Shown in pieces: positions 1 to 10,707 of a stretch of DNA of 64,000 nucleotides. Each line of letters begins with the position of its first letter. Position 1 is the stretch's first letter. Below the pieces are notes generated by a model. It was not told the DNA's origin. It was given only the letters and a program-made list of their open reading frames with translations, and did no database searches. The position numbers and the translations under genes were made by a program. Origin of the DNA: an uncultured Cytophagales bacterium (GTDB lineage Bacteria; Bacteroidota; Bacteroidia; Cytophagales; Thermoflexibacteraceae); assembly GCA_938039675.1 (NCBI GenBank), contig CALHUI010000001.1, positions 62,001 to 126,000 of the forward strand, in the 5' to 3' direction.

Positions 1-453
1 ACTACCCGCCATTCGGAGCAGCTGCAAAAATCGGAGCAACCGAGCAATATAGATAGCGGCAAGGGAACAGGCGATAAAAACACGGCCAATAGTAACGGCG
101 ATGTATCGGGGGCGACAGGCGACCAAGGAAAACCGGATGGCAGCCTCAATAACGATGCGCTGTTAGGAAGCGGCGGCGGAAGCGGCACCTCATTAGACAT
201 CGCCGGCTGGACGTGGGATACTAAACCTGTGGTCAATGACCGCACCGGAGAAACGGGAAGGTTGGAGTTTGAAATCCGCGTGGACAGAAATGGAGAAGTA
301 GTCGGCATTCGGCTGCTCTACCGTTCGGTTAGTCCCTCAATCGCACGATTATATGAGGAAGCCTTGAAAGAAGTATCTTTTCGCCCTACGTCGGGCGGAA
401 GCAGACCTTCTGTTACAGTGGGCAAAGTTGTTTTCAACATCACAGCGCGCTGA
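1..453 (+). CDS. TonB-like energy transducer, C-terminal part (left edge cut)
   Basis: The reading frame is open from the first base to the TGA at 451-453, so the gene starts outside the window. The visible 150 residues begin with a low-complexity Gly/Asn/Ser/Asp-rich linker (about residues 1-65). A compact C-terminal domain follows, opening with an AGWTWDTKPVVND stretch and continuing with the pattern GxLxFEIxVDxxGEVxGIR. This layout matches the TonB-like proteins of Cytophagales that usually follow ExbB/ExbD-type genes, where the C-terminal domain lies in the periplasm and contacts outer-membrane receptors. The partner genes would be to the left and are not visible. The family call rests on recognising the C-terminal pattern, and the role in energy transduction is inferred. 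It converges on the next gene, with an 85-base gap that holds nothing I recognise. Confidence 0.6.
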   Translation, partial: TTRHSEQLQKSEQPSNIDSGKGTGDKNTANSNGDVSGATGDQGKPDGSLNNDALLGSGGGSGTSLDIAGWTWDTKPVVNDRTGETGRLEFEIRVDRNGEVVGIRLLYRSVSPSIARLYEEALKEVSFRPTSGGSRPSVTVGKVVFNITAR

Positions 454-538
454 AATCAATCCATCAAATAGCAGAAAGAATCATTGATTTTTCAGCATAA
501 CTCTTTTTGTGTCAAGATTAAACAATTACTTAAACGCC

Positions 539-928
539 CTACGATAATTGCAACCGCTTAGCTGCCTCTGCAAGGCCCTCTTCCACACTTTTTACCACTA
601 CGTACGGTGCCGGCAACGGCGTAATGAGCAATATAGCATCCAAAATAAAGCGCACCATCATATTGGGAATGACAAAAACAAAGCATTTTTGCACTTCCCC
701 TATCAGCGCCTCGTGTTGTTTGAGCCAGTTTCCTTGCTTAATTCGGAACTCTGACCCTAAGTATTTCACCTTAGTTGCATCAAACACAAAACTTACGGGC
801 TGCCGCCGTGCATAGATTTTGTACATGGTATCGAGATAAGCGTCAAACTCCTCATGCGTAGGTTCTTTTTCGCTGAAAGTAATCAATACAATAGGCAGGT
901 TGCTTTCATCAAAAGTAGCATAGTCCAT
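539..928 (-). CDS. STAS/SpoIIAA-like hypothetical protein
   Basis: A 129-residue soluble protein with no signal peptide. The start is set at the ATG at 926-928 (MDYATFDES), because a 12-residue extension in frame is hydrophobic and unlike a natural N terminus. The order of secondary structure suggested by the sequence (strand PIVLITFS, helix HEEFDAYLDTMYKIY, strand VSFVFDAT, helix FRIKQGNWLKQHE, strand CFVFVIPN) resembles the SpoIIAA/STAS-like small proteins common in Bacteroidota. Two other proteins in this window (9685 and 46400) have a similar general fold pattern but little direct identity. Function is unknown; protein-protein regulation is a guess from the fold. It sits just downstream of mlaF on the same strand, 59 bases away. 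Confidence 0.6.
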   Translation of the reverse strand: MDYATFDESNLPIVLITFSEKEPTHEEFDAYLDTMYKIYARRQPVSFVFDATKVKYLGSEFRIKQGNWLKQHEALIGEVQKCFVFVIPNMMVRFILDAILLITPLPAPYVVVKSVEEGLAEAAKRLQLS

Positions 929-987
929 AAGTAGTATTCTTGGCAGATAACATAAATACAACAAATTTCATGCGGGAACTTACACGA

Positions 988-1734
988 TTATCTTTTGAAA
1001 CGGCGCATCAATTTATTGGAGAAGATAAACTCGTTCAACTCCTTCACGTCCGAATCGAAGATGGTTTCATTACTGCCCTCCCAAAGTTTTGCCCCGCGAT
1101 ACATGAAAATAATATGCTCACCTATTTCCATAACAGAGTTCATATCGTGCGAAACAATCACTGTGGTAATGTTATACTCTGTCGTAATTTCATGAATCAG
1201 GTTATCAATCATGATGGAGGTTAGCGGGTCAAGACCTGAGTTAGGTTCATCACAAAACAGATACTTGGTTTGCAGGGCAATGGCACGAGCTATGCCTACC
1301 CGCTTTTTCATGCCTCCGCTAAGTTCGGAAGGCATTTTCTTGTTCACATTTTCAAGTCCTACGCGCTTTAAGCAGAAATTAACCCTGTCCATTTTTTCGT
1401 CCATGGGCATGTTAGAGAGCATATCCAAAGGGAAACGGACATTTTCTTCCACATTTTTGGAATCAAACAGCGCCGCACTTTGAAAAAGCATGCCTATTTC
1501 CTGCCGCAATGCTTTTTTTTCTTCGCGCGAGCCGCTATGGAAGTCGCGCCCATCGAACAGTACGCTGCCTGTATCGGGTACTACAAGCCCTACAATGTTT
1601 TTGAGCAATACACTTTTGCCCGTACCACTGCCGCCGATAATCATATTGGTAATACCGGGCTTAAATACGGCACTCACGTCAAACAATACCTGTTTGTTAC
1701 CAAATGATTTGTTGATATTTTTAACTTCAACCAC
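988..1734 (-). CDS. mlaF: MlaF-type ABC transporter ATP-binding protein
   Basis: A 248-residue ABC ATPase that would drive the MlaE permease in phospholipid transport between the outer and inner membranes. Walker A is GGSGTGKS (residues 34-41), the signature is LSGGMKKR (about 138) and Walker B is LFCDEP (159-164), followed by the D-loop SGLD. The start is set at a GTG at 1732-1734, ten bases after the mlaE stop. The frame stays open further upstream, but that would add 21 residues unlike the family. It is the last gene of the ferredoxin-mlaE-mlaF run. The MlaD (MCE) partner is not visible here. The family is clear; the substrate is assumed from the MlaE partner. Confidence 0.88.
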   Translation of the reverse strand: MVEVKNINKSFGNKQVLFDVSAVFKPGITNMIIGGSGTGKSVLLKNIVGLVVPDTGSVLFDGRDFHSGSREEKKALRQEIGMLFQSAALFDSKNVEENVRFPLDMLSNMPMDEKMDRVNFCLKRVGLENVNKKMPSELSGGMKKRVGIARAIALQTKYLFCDEPNSGLDPLTSIMIDNLIHEITTEYNITTVIVSHDMNSVMEIGEHIIFMYRGAKLWEGSNETIFDSDVKELNEFIFSNKLMRRFKR

Positions 1735-1745
1735 TTTACAGCCGA

Positions 1746-3673
<1,928 letters not shown>

Positions 3674-3724
3674 GGTACAGAACGGCTCATGAAAGATAAC
3701 AAAATTGACACCAAAACCAACAGA

Positions 3725-4957
3725 TTAGGTGCTTACAGCAGAATAAATATCGGCATATACTTTTTCTGCGATATGGAATCCTCTGTATTCTTGGGCAATA
3801 CGACGGATTTTAGCACGCAAAGCCACTCGGTCGCCTTGCAGCAATCGGTCTATTTCACGAACCGCCCGTTCATATGCCTGCAATGACAATTCGGGGAGTA
3901 CTGCACCAATGCCGTAACGGGCAATAATATCAGCATCATCGCCAATGTTTTGCGGGATGATGACGGGCAACCCCAATGCCCAGTATTCGCCGTCTTTTAC
4001 GGGCGAGCAGTAGCGCTTGGTTGGCACCGGCTTAACGGGTGTAATACCGAAGTCTGCAAGCCCCATCAAATCGGGTACCTGATCATGCGGAGCAAACAAC
4101 GAGGTAATAATGCGGCTGTCTAAGTTGCTTTCTTCGGCCATCTGCTCAATTTCTTCCCGCATGTGTGGTGTAAGTAACAATATGCGGAATTTATCGCCCC
4201 AATAGTCATGTGCTACCTTAAAAAGGTCAAAAACTTCTTTTTTCAGATAAATGCCGCCCAATTTGCCTGCATAAACACATACAAGTTTATCGGTGAAGCC
4301 GTATTGTACAAGCAAATCGGGCTTTTTGACATGGTCTTGGGAAAACTGCGTAAGATTGACGCAGTTAGGCCTGACGCAAAAATGAGTAAATTCTGCATTG
4401 TATTTCTCTTTTGCGTAGTCTCTCATACCCGCCGTATTGGACAAAACGTAGCGCGCCCTTTTAGACTGTAATTTTTCCAACCAGAACAGCAGGCGAAAAC
4501 GCAGGCTGTTGCGCTCCCAGTCATTGTTTTCCACCGAAGCTTCGGCATGAGGTTCATAGCAATCCATCACCAGCGTAGCACCTGTCAGCAGTGAAAGTAA
4601 ATAGGCAGGCATGCCGGCAGTTGTGCAAAATGTATGTACATAACGCACGTTGTTCCTCAGCATCGTCCACCAAAGTACCAACACAATGCGCATCCAGTTA
4701 AGGTATGACTTCCAGCCATATGAAAAGTAAGGGAAACTGCAATGTATAATATTCCATTGGCGCAGATAGTCATTGATGCGTCGGTGCTCTTTCGCCGTAA
4801 TAGAGAAGTGCTCCTGCTCTATCGTAAGCAGGAATATTTTGCTGCCTACAGGCAAGTTATTATGAATAATTTTCAGATACGGTAGTGTACAATTTTGCAC
4901 CAGTGCATCCTTGTACGACCAAAAAGTTGTAACAAGAATATGTTGAGGTTTTGACAT
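3725..4957 (-). CDS. Glycosyltransferase, GT4-like
   Basis: A 410-residue cytoplasmic protein with the two-domain layout of GT-B glycosyltransferases. The second half carries LVCVYAGKLGGIYLKKEVFDLFK (about 225-250) and, near the C terminus, the nucleotide-sugar binding stretch SPVKDGEYWALGLPVIIP, where the usual EX7E motif is degenerate (KDGEYWALGLPVI). Donor and acceptor sugars cannot be told. It lies 11 bases downstream of a 2OG-Fe(II) oxygenase gene on the same strand, so the two are probably one operon, perhaps for making and decorating a surface glycan or glycoprotein. There is no signal peptide. Confidence 0.75.
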   Translation of the reverse strand: MSKPQHILVTTFWSYKDALVQNCTLPYLKIIHNNLPVGSKIFLLTIEQEHFSITAKEHRRINDYLRQWNIIHCSFPYFSYGWKSYLNWMRIVLVLWWTMLRNNVRYVHTFCTTAGMPAYLLSLLTGATLVMDCYEPHAEASVENNDWERNSLRFRLLFWLEKLQSKRARYVLSNTAGMRDYAKEKYNAEFTHFCVRPNCVNLTQFSQDHVKKPDLLVQYGFTDKLVCVYAGKLGGIYLKKEVFDLFKVAHDYWGDKFRILLLTPHMREEIEQMAEESNLDSRIITSLFAPHDQVPDLMGLADFGITPVKPVPTKRYCSPVKDGEYWALGLPVIIPQNIGDDADIIARYGIGAVLPELSLQAYERAVREIDRLLQGDRVALRAKIRRIAQEYRGFHIAEKVYADIYSAVST

Positions 4958-4968
4958 GAATAAAGCGC

Positions 4969-5748
4969 TTAACCGATTTTGCCCTTAATTCGTTCGCCCA
5001 AAGCCTTTATCCCTGACAAGAAATTCTTCACTATGCCTTGCACACCTTCGGTATTGACGTAAATGGTATTGTGGTCTGCCGCAATTTCTTCTTCGGGTCG
5101 TGTTGCTGTGTAATAGTACGCAGCAATTGACTTACGGCTCAGATTCGGCGGCGTATTCAGTGGCTTGGGGTGTCCGTGAAATGATACCTCATTAGTCTCA
5201 AAAATCACGCAGCGATTGAATCTGGGCTCTATGTATGCAATCTGCTCTTTCTTATCCATATCCCATAATTCCAGATAGCCGTTGTAATCCGGCTTCCAGT
5301 CCTTGTTCATATACACCAAAATATTCATGCGGCGATGGAAGTTCGTTTCGGGATGATAGTTAAAATCTACGTGTACATCCAGAAAAGCACCTTTGACAGA
5401 CTGGTGTAAACCGCCGCCAAATAACTTGGGGTCGGCTATCAAATCCTTTATGCCTGTGATGTATTCTACGATTTGCAGCAATTTCTTTCCGTTCAACTCA
5501 TCAAAAGTTTGTTGCAGTAGGCTTCCCTGCTCAAACTCCGTCATCACAAACTTATTTTTCTGGTTGATATAGGTCGTATTTCCCCAGCCCTGCTGCTTAA
5601 CATCGGGGTAGTGCTGCAATATCATTTCCGCCGCTCCGGGCTTGAAAAAATCTTCAAAAACAATATAGCGAAAAGGCTTGGCAGACATCCACTGTTCTCT
5701 GAGTGTATTTTTCCTGCTTTCAAGCAACTGATAATCAATTAGTTCCAT
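4969..5748 (-). CDS. 2OG-Fe(II) oxygenase (prolyl 4-hydroxylase-like)
   Basis: A 259-residue protein of the 2-oxoglutarate/Fe(II)-dependent dioxygenase superfamily. The iron ligands are visible as HVD (His126, Asp128) and a distal His in SFHGHP (191 or 193). The 2OG-binding Arg is in LSRKS (about 205). The core RRMNILVYMNKDWKPDYNGYLELWD is typical of the P4Hc-like group that hydroxylates proteins or modifies small molecules. It is the first gene of a two-gene unit with the glycosyltransferase. Substrate unknown. A lone -7 box (5789-5796) lies about 40 bases before the start. Confidence 0.82.
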   Translation of the reverse strand: MELIDYQLLESRKNTLREQWMSAKPFRYIVFEDFFKPGAAEMILQHYPDVKQQGWGNTTYINQKNKFVMTEFEQGSLLQQTFDELNGKKLLQIVEYITGIKDLIADPKLFGGGLHQSVKGAFLDVHVDFNYHPETNFHRRMNILVYMNKDWKPDYNGYLELWDMDKKEQIAYIEPRFNRCVIFETNEVSFHGHPKPLNTPPNLSRKSIAAYYYTATRPEEEIAADHNTIYVNTEGVQGIVKNFLSGIKALGERIKGKIG

Positions 5749-5788
5749 AACAATCGCTAAAAATTAAATTCTGTTAGTTAATCAACTG

Positions 5789-5796
5789 CAAACTTA
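5789..5796 (-). promoter_or_regulatory. Possible -7 box (TAAGTTTG) for the oxygenase-glycosyltransferase pair
   Basis: The minus strand reads TAAGTTTG, matching TAnnTTTG, 41 bases before the ATG at 5748. No TTG is seen at the -33 spacing, so support is partial. Confidence 0.35.
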
Positions 5797-5874
5797 ATGC
5801 TACAATTTTTTTCGCGCGGCTGTAACCTTCCTTGTAAGGTCTGCATTACGCTTTCAAAATTAAACAAAACGCAC

Positions 5875-6054
5875 ATGGAAAAAATCCACCGCACCCCAAA
5901 ATGGCACGATGGCTACAGTTTTCGCCTGAGCATCGGTTGCGATACAGAAGCTATGAGCATCATTGCTAACAACTCTCGCCGGACGACTGCCAAACAACAT
6001 GGACGACCTGTCGGACAGCGTATAATACAATCTTTCGTTTTTAAAATGCAATAA
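5875..6054 (+). CDS. Small hypothetical ORF, doubtful
   Basis: A 59-codon frame beginning MEKIHRTPKWHDGYSFRL, with an ATG at 5875. I do not recognise it. It has no signal peptide or membrane segment and is basic at its end. In its favour, it is the only reasonable frame in the 604-base gap between 5748 and 6353, and a hairpin with a T run lies about 80 bases after its stop. Against it, there is no clear promoter or ribosome site and the composition is not strongly coding. It may be a gene remnant. The rest of the gap holds one copy of the dispersed AT-rich repeat (6068-6100) and the purL -7 box. Confidence 0.25.
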   Translation: MEKIHRTPKWHDGYSFRLSIGCDTEAMSIIANNSRRTTAKQHGRPVGQRIIQSFVFKMQ

Positions 6055-6067
6055 AAACCGGACAACT

Positions 6068-6100
6068 ATTACAAAAATTCTCTACAAACCACTTGCCCTG
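6068..6100 (+). repeat. Dispersed AT-rich intergenic repeat, divergent copy
   Basis: The sequence ATTACAAAAATTCTCTACAA followed by ACCACTTGCCC resembles the copies at 44184, 58508 and 39205 (minus). Same order of TTACAnAAA, ATTyT, CAAA and CTTG blocks. Confidence 0.3.
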
Positions 6101-6136
6101 AATTTCGGTGCTGCCAATATTTAGCCTTCTGAGGCG

Positions 6137-6161
6137 CACCGGTTCGGGGCGGTGGTTTTTT
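6137..6161 (+). terminator. Weak rho-independent terminator
   Basis: Stem CACCG (6137-6141) / CGGTG (6150-6154) with a GC-rich loop, then G and six T. The stem is only 5 bp. It would end transcription coming from the doubtful ORF at 5875. Confidence 0.4.
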
Positions 6162-6311
6162 ATTGGGGTGTAACTTCATCAAAAGGCTGCAAGAAGACAA
6201 GATTTTTGTGTGCTTGCGCTCTTGTGGTAATCATTGGACTTCCATTTTGACTAACTGCTTATTTTACACATCAGCCAATCAATGCTAATAAAAAAATCCT
6301 GAGTTTTGCCC

Positions 6312-6319
6312 TACCTTTG
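6312..6319 (+). promoter_or_regulatory. -7 box of the purL promoter (TACCTTTG)
   Basis: TACCTTTG matches the Bacteroidota -7 consensus and lies 33 bases before the purL ATG. The -33 region (about 6289) has no TTG, so only half the promoter is convincing. Confidence 0.45.
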
Positions 6320-6352
6320 CTTCGGCTTTGCGCCTCTCTTTTTTACATTTTT

Positions 6353-8602
6353 ATGGAAGCACTCCCAACAGTAGAAACCGCCCGCAAATTGGGCTTGTTA
6401 CCCGAAGAATTTGAACAGATTTGCCAAATCTTAGGCCGCACTCCCAACTTTACCGAACTGAGTATCTATTCGGTGATGTGGTCGGAACACTGTTCGTACA
6501 AAAACTCTATCGTTTGGCTCAAAACGCTGCCCAAAGATTCGCCTAAAATGCTGGCCAAAGCAGGCGAAGAAAACGCAGGCATTGTGGACTTAGGGGATGG
6601 GCTGGCTTGTGCCTTCAAAATTGAAAGCCACAACCACCCTTCGGCAGTAGAGCCGTATCAGGGCGCGGCAACGGGCGTAGGAGGTATCAACCGCGATATT
6701 TTCACGATGGGAGCGCGTCCGATAGCACAGCTTAACTCGCTGCGCTTCGGCAACCTGAACACCGACCGCACCAAATGGTTAGTGAAAGGTGTGGTAAAAG
6801 GCATCGGCGACTACGGCAATGCTTTCGGCGTACCTACCGTTGGCGGTGAGGTTTATTTTGATGATTGCTACGAAATCAATCCTTTAGTGAATGCCTTCTC
6901 CGCGGGCATCCTGAAAACTGATAAAATTGCTCGCGCCATTTCTTACGGTGCAGGCAATCCCGTGTTTATTGTCGGTTCTGCTACAGGCAAAGACGGCATC
7001 CATGGCGCAACCTTCGCTTCGGAAGACATCAGCGAGAAATCTACCGAAAAGCTGCCTGCCGTACAGGTCGGCGACCCTTTTCAGGAAAAGCTGCTGTTGG
7101 AGGCAACGCTGGAAATCATTGAAACAGGCTGTGTCATCGGCATTCAGGACATGGGCGCGGCAGGCATCATCTGCTCCACTTCGGAAATGAGTGCCAAAGG
7201 CAAGCACGGCATGAACGTATGGTTAGACCGCGTGCCGACCCGTCAGCCTAACATGAAGCCTTTTGAAATCCTACTGTCCGAATCGCAGGAGCGCATGCTC
7301 GTGGTGGTTGAAAAAGGCAAGGAAGACATCATCCAACGCATTTTTGACAAGTGGGATTTACATTGCGTGCAAATCGGCGAAGTGATTGAAGGGGAACGCC
7401 TCTATTTCTATATGAACGGTGAGTTAGTAGCCGATGTGCCTGCCGAAAGCCTCGTGCTGGGCGGCGAAGCCCCGCAATATCACCGCGAATACCGCGAACC
7501 CGCTTACTATCAAGAATACAAAAAATTTGACATCAACAGCGTACCCGACATTGTGCCCGAACAAATCGGCGAAGTCGGCAGGTTCCTAATTGCCCACCCC
7601 AATATCTGCTCGCGTCGCTGGATTTATGAGCAATACGACCGCATGGTAGGCACAGCAAATGTTGGCAGCGTTACACCTTCCGATGCAGCGGTTGTAAACG
7701 TAAAAGGCACGGATAAAAATATTGTCATCACGGTAGATTGCAACGGTCGCTATGTAAAGGCTGACCCCGAAACAGGCTGCGCCATTGCTGTGGCAGAATC
7801 TGCCCGCAACGTGGTTTGCAGCGGCGGCGAACCCGTAGCCATTACCAACAACCTCAACTTTGGCAATCCTTACGTACCCGAAGTTTACTGGCAGTTTGTC
7901 GGCAGCATCAAGGGCATGAAAAAAGCCTGCGAACGCTTTGGAACACCCGTAACAGGCGGCAACGTGAGTTTCTACAACCAAAGCACGCCCAAATCGGGCG
8001 ATGGTGGGGTGGATTATGCCGTCTTTCCTACACCAACTATCGGTATGTTGGGCATTTTGGAAGGCTGGCAAAATCGCATGACGCTGCATTTCAAACAAGC
8101 CGGCGACCTGATTTACCTCATCGGTGAAGCTAAAAATGACATTGCAAGCTCCGAATACCTTTATTCCTTCCGCGGCGTAAAAGCCTCCCCTGCCCCCGCC
8201 TTTGATTTGGAAACCGAATACCACTTGCAACAGGCAGTAGCGGCAGTCATTAAAGCGAAATTGGTACAATCCGCACACGACGTATCAGACGGCGGCTTGT
8301 GGACGGCACTCACCGAATCGGCTCTGCATGGCAAATTAGGCTATGACATCAAAGTGCCCGTAAACAGTGGCATTCGCTTGGATGCTTACCTGTTTGGCGA
8401 AAGTCAGAGCCGCGTAGTAGTGAGCGTCTCCCCCGATAAAGCAGCCGCTTTTGAGGCGATGCTCACAGCGCACAACACGCCATTCAGCAAGTTAGGCAAT
8501 GTCCGTGCTGACGGCAAGTTGAACGTGAACGGCGCAACCGTACTCACCGTAGGCGAAGCCCGCGAACTGTACGAAGGCACATTGCCGAAATATTTGAACT
8601 GA
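6353..8602 (+). CDS. purL: Phosphoribosylformylglycinamidine synthase subunit PurL
   Basis: A 749-residue enzyme of purine synthesis that converts FGAR to FGAM using ATP and ammonia delivered by PurQ. The length and the N-terminal pattern ([14 protein letters not shown], residues 39-52; [25 protein letters not shown], about 92-116) identify the small PurL type, which works with PurS and PurQ, rather than the long single-chain form. The C-terminal AIRS-like domain shows [10 protein letters not shown] and [16 protein letters not shown]. The ATG at 6353 is chosen because the 12 upstream in-frame residues do not belong to the family and overlap the promoter. It stands alone as a transcription unit; purS and purQ are not in view. 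Confidence 0.96.
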   Translation: MEALPTVETARKLGLLPEEFEQICQILGRTPNFTELSIYSVMWSEHCSYKNSIVWLKTLPKDSPKMLAKAGEENAGIVDLGDGLACAFKIESHNHPSAVEPYQGAATGVGGINRDIFTMGARPIAQLNSLRFGNLNTDRTKWLVKGVVKGIGDYGNAFGVPTVGGEVYFDDCYEINPLVNAFSAGILKTDKIARAISYGAGNPVFIVGSATGKDGIHGATFASEDISEKSTEKLPAVQVGDPFQEKLLLEATLEIIETGCVIGIQDMGAAGIICSTSEMSAKGKHGMNVWLDRVPTRQPNMKPFEILLSESQERMLVVVEKGKEDIIQRIFDKWDLHCVQIGEVIEGERLYFYMNGELVADVPAESLVLGGEAPQYHREYREPAYYQEYKKFDINSVPDIVPEQIGEVGRFLIAHPNICSRRWIYEQYDRMVGTANVGSVTPSDAAVVNVKGTDKNIVITVDCNGRYVKADPETGCAIAVAESARNVVCSGGEPVAITNNLNFGNPYVPEVYWQFVGSIKGMKKACERFGTPVTGGNVSFYNQSTPKSGDGGVDYAVFPTPTIGMLGILEGWQNRMTLHFKQAGDLIYLIGEAKNDIASSEYLYSFRGVKASPAPAFDLETEYHLQQAVAAVIKAKLVQSAHDVSDGGLWTALTESALHGKLGYDIKVPVNSGIRLDAYLFGESQSRVVVSVSPDKAAAFEAMLTAHNTPFSKLGNVRADGKLNVNGATVLTVGEARELYEGTLPKYLN

Positions 8603-8620
8603 TACTGATTTCTTTCAGTA

Positions 8621-8643
8621 GAGATGCGGCAATGCCGCATCTC
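8621..8643. repeat. Perfect palindrome, possible terminator or dispersed repeat
   Basis: GAGATGCGGCA (8621-8631), one A, TGCCGCATCTC (8633-8643): 11-base perfect arms, 18 bases after the purL stop. There is no T run, so it is more likely an mRNA-stabilising hairpin or a copy of a genomic palindromic repeat than a classic terminator. Confidence 0.6.
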
Positions 8644-8687
8644 TGAGAAATACAAATAAATCACTTAAAAATCAACTGATTATAACT

Positions 8688-9578
8688 ATGACAATCAAAA
8701 ATGTAACCGTTATCGGTTCGGGAACGATGGGCAACGGCATTGCACACGTTTTTGCCCAATTCGGCTATGAAGTTTCACTGGTGGATTTGTCTGCCGACGC
8801 GCTCAAGCGGGCTTTGGAAACCATCACCAAAAACTTTGACCGCCAAGTAGCCAAAGGCACTGTTACCGAAGCAGATAAAACCGCTGCATTAGCACGCATC
8901 AAAACTTTTACTGCCTTAGAAGAGGCCGCTCCTTCGGCAGATTTAGTAGTGGAAGTAGCTACGGAAAATGTGGACGTAAAACATAAAATTTTTACACAAA
9001 TAGACCGGCTTTGTCCATCTCATACCATCTTGGCAAGCAATACCTCCTCTATTTCCATTACCCGCATTGCGGCGGCAACCAAACGCCCCGAACAAGTAAT
9101 TGGTATGCACTTCATGAACCCCGTTCCGGTGATGAAATTGGTGGAGGTCATCCGCGGTTACGCTACTTCCGATGCCGTTACTAATACCGTCATGGAAGTG
9201 TCGCGCTCGCTGCAAAAAACTCCCGTAGAAGTAAACGACTACCCGGGTTTCGTTTCTAACCGCATCCTGATGCCGATGATTAATGAGGCTATTTATACGC
9301 TGTTTGAAGGCGTGGCAGGCGTAGAAGAAATTGATACTGTGATGAAACTCGGCATGGCACACCCCATGGGTCCGCTGCATCTGGCTGACTTTATCGGTCT
9401 GGACGTTTGCAAAGCCATTCTGGATGTGATGTACGAAGGTTTTGGCAACCCCAAATATGCCCCTTGTCCGCTGCTGGTCAATATGGTTCGCGCAGGGCAT
9501 TTGGGTGTCAAATCAGGCAAAGGATTCTATGAATACAATGGTAAAGATATGAAGGTAGCAGCGCGTTTTGTAAAATAA
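8688..9578 (+). CDS. 3-hydroxybutyryl-CoA dehydrogenase
   Basis: A 296-residue NAD(P)-dependent dehydrogenase acting on (S)-3-hydroxyacyl-CoA in fatty acid oxidation or butanoate metabolism. The Rossmann motif is VIGSGTMGNGIAH (residues 8-20), the acyl-CoA region is ASNTSSISIT, and the catalytic His lies in GMHFMNPVPVMKLVEVI with the catalytic Glu close by. The C-terminal dimer domain starts at NDYPGFVSNRILMPMINEA. The length is standard for the single-domain Hbd/PaaH type. The gene is isolated; a thiolase that could act in the same pathway is at 58567. Confidence 0.93.
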   Translation: MTIKNVTVIGSGTMGNGIAHVFAQFGYEVSLVDLSADALKRALETITKNFDRQVAKGTVTEADKTAALARIKTFTALEEAAPSADLVVEVATENVDVKHKIFTQIDRLCPSHTILASNTSSISITRIAAATKRPEQVIGMHFMNPVPVMKLVEVIRGYATSDAVTNTVMEVSRSLQKTPVEVNDYPGFVSNRILMPMINEAIYTLFEGVAGVEEIDTVMKLGMAHPMGPLHLADFIGLDVCKAILDVMYEGFGNPKYAPCPLLVNMVRAGHLGVKSGKGFYEYNGKDMKVAARFVK

Positions 9579-9684
9579 ACTCTATACAGGGGGCATCTTA
9601 AAGTAAAAAGTAACCCTCCCTGTAACTAATCCAATCAGTAATGCGTATCTAAGGCAAATATTGTCTTCATATACATATAATAAC

Positions 9685-10104
9685 ATGTTAGGAAAACTAC
9701 GAAAACTACTGATTGGTGATAAAGAAAATCCGCAGGAATCAACCCGGGCAGCCCATGCCTCGTGGGAGATTATTCAAGATAAAACATGCCTCGTGATTAC
9801 TTTCAATGGTATTTTTACCGAAACAGATGCCAACAAGTTAACCGCTTATCTGAATCGGCAAATAGCCAACTTTAGAGAAGTAGATACCTTCCCTTTGATA
9901 TGCCAATGCCTATGCATGATTGATTATGAAGCACATGCGCGACTTGTTTTCCAAAATTTTCTGCAAACACATGCAAATCGTTGGGAGTCTATCTGGATTG
10001 TTACAAAATCAAAAACCATCAAATACGGCGGCAAGCTGATAAATATGTTTGTTTCTACGCCCATACACGTAGTTGAAAATGAAAATCAAATCAAGTTCAC
10101 ATGA
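9685..10104 (+). CDS. Hypothetical protein, SpoIIAA/STAS-like pattern
   Basis: A 139-residue soluble protein (MLGKLRKLLIGDKENPQ...) with the strand CLVITFNGIFTETDANKLTAYL, then a central strand-helix (PLICQCLCMIDYEAHARLVFQNFL), and WESIWIVTKSKTIKYGGKLI near the end. This order resembles STAS-like proteins of Bacteroidota, but I cannot name a family firmly. The ATG at 9685 is preferred over a TTG eight codons upstream. Its stop overlaps the start of the next (broken) gene as ATGA, so the two were probably one operon. Confidence 0.6.
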   Translation: MLGKLRKLLIGDKENPQESTRAAHASWEIIQDKTCLVITFNGIFTETDANKLTAYLNRQIANFREVDTFPLICQCLCMIDYEAHARLVFQNFLQTHANRWESIWIVTKSKTIKYGGKLINMFVSTPIHVVENENQIKFT

Positions 10105-10707
10105 AAAATTTAGTAGCCGGTATTATATTGAGCATGGCAGGCGTGTTGATGGCGCAGGCACGGACATCTGTAATCACTACCGCGCCCGCATGAAAGAACA
10201 TCGGGAAGAAATGAAAAAAGTGGGTATAGATTTGACAGGCGCGAAGGACATTATTCAAACACAAGATATTAAAAACGGCTTTATTGCCTATAACTTGTTT
10301 GGCGCGGAGGGCTATGAAGAAATGGCTTACTACATCCCTACCAATGCACCCAAGTTTGTTGCCATTGCGGGTTTTGGTTGTTGCCTTTCTTCTACGAACT
10401 GCAAAACGGCAAACTGATAGATAAAACGGAGCGTTTTATGCTTGCTGTCATGCGCAAACAAACAGAAAAAGACATGGAAAGTGCTTCAAAGAAAATCCAT
10501 ATTACTGACAAAGAGGCAGGCCTGAGCCAGTGGGTAAAAGTACCGCAAAAAGGAACTACTATCCAAATCGGATTTATGGAACAAGGCGGAGAAAACGATA
10601 TACAGGTTTTTCACCTTTTTTATGAAGTGGTTTACAACAGAAACGGCGGCACTTTTACGCTCATAGAAAAATTCAAACAGCCTCTCAATCAAGCACTTAG
10701 CTTTTAG
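10101..10707 (+). pseudogene. Secreted hypothetical protein, broken by two frameshifts
   Basis: The ATG at 10101 opens a good signal peptide (MKNLVAGIILSMAGVLMAQA) that hits a stop at about 10190. The coding continues in a second frame from there (KEHREEMKKVGIDLTGAKDIIQTQ through FVAIAGFG). It shifts again near 10375 into the third frame, which runs from PFFYELQNGKLIDKTERF to the TAG at 10705. The three pieces join into one protein of about 200 residues with no overlap between them, so this is one gene with two indels. I do not recognise the family. It overlaps the preceding gene by ATGA and the convergent APC permease by 11 bases. Confidence 0.7.

Noticed and set aside
6060-6352. Riboswitch or purine-control element before purL
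   Set aside because: No purine-riboswitch core or other known RNA pattern is visible; only a -7 box, a weak hairpin and a repeat copy.
7586-8278. 230-codon minus-strand frame opposite purL
   Set aside because: Shadow of the purL coding sequence: Cys/Tyr/Phe-rich, no start signal, no family.
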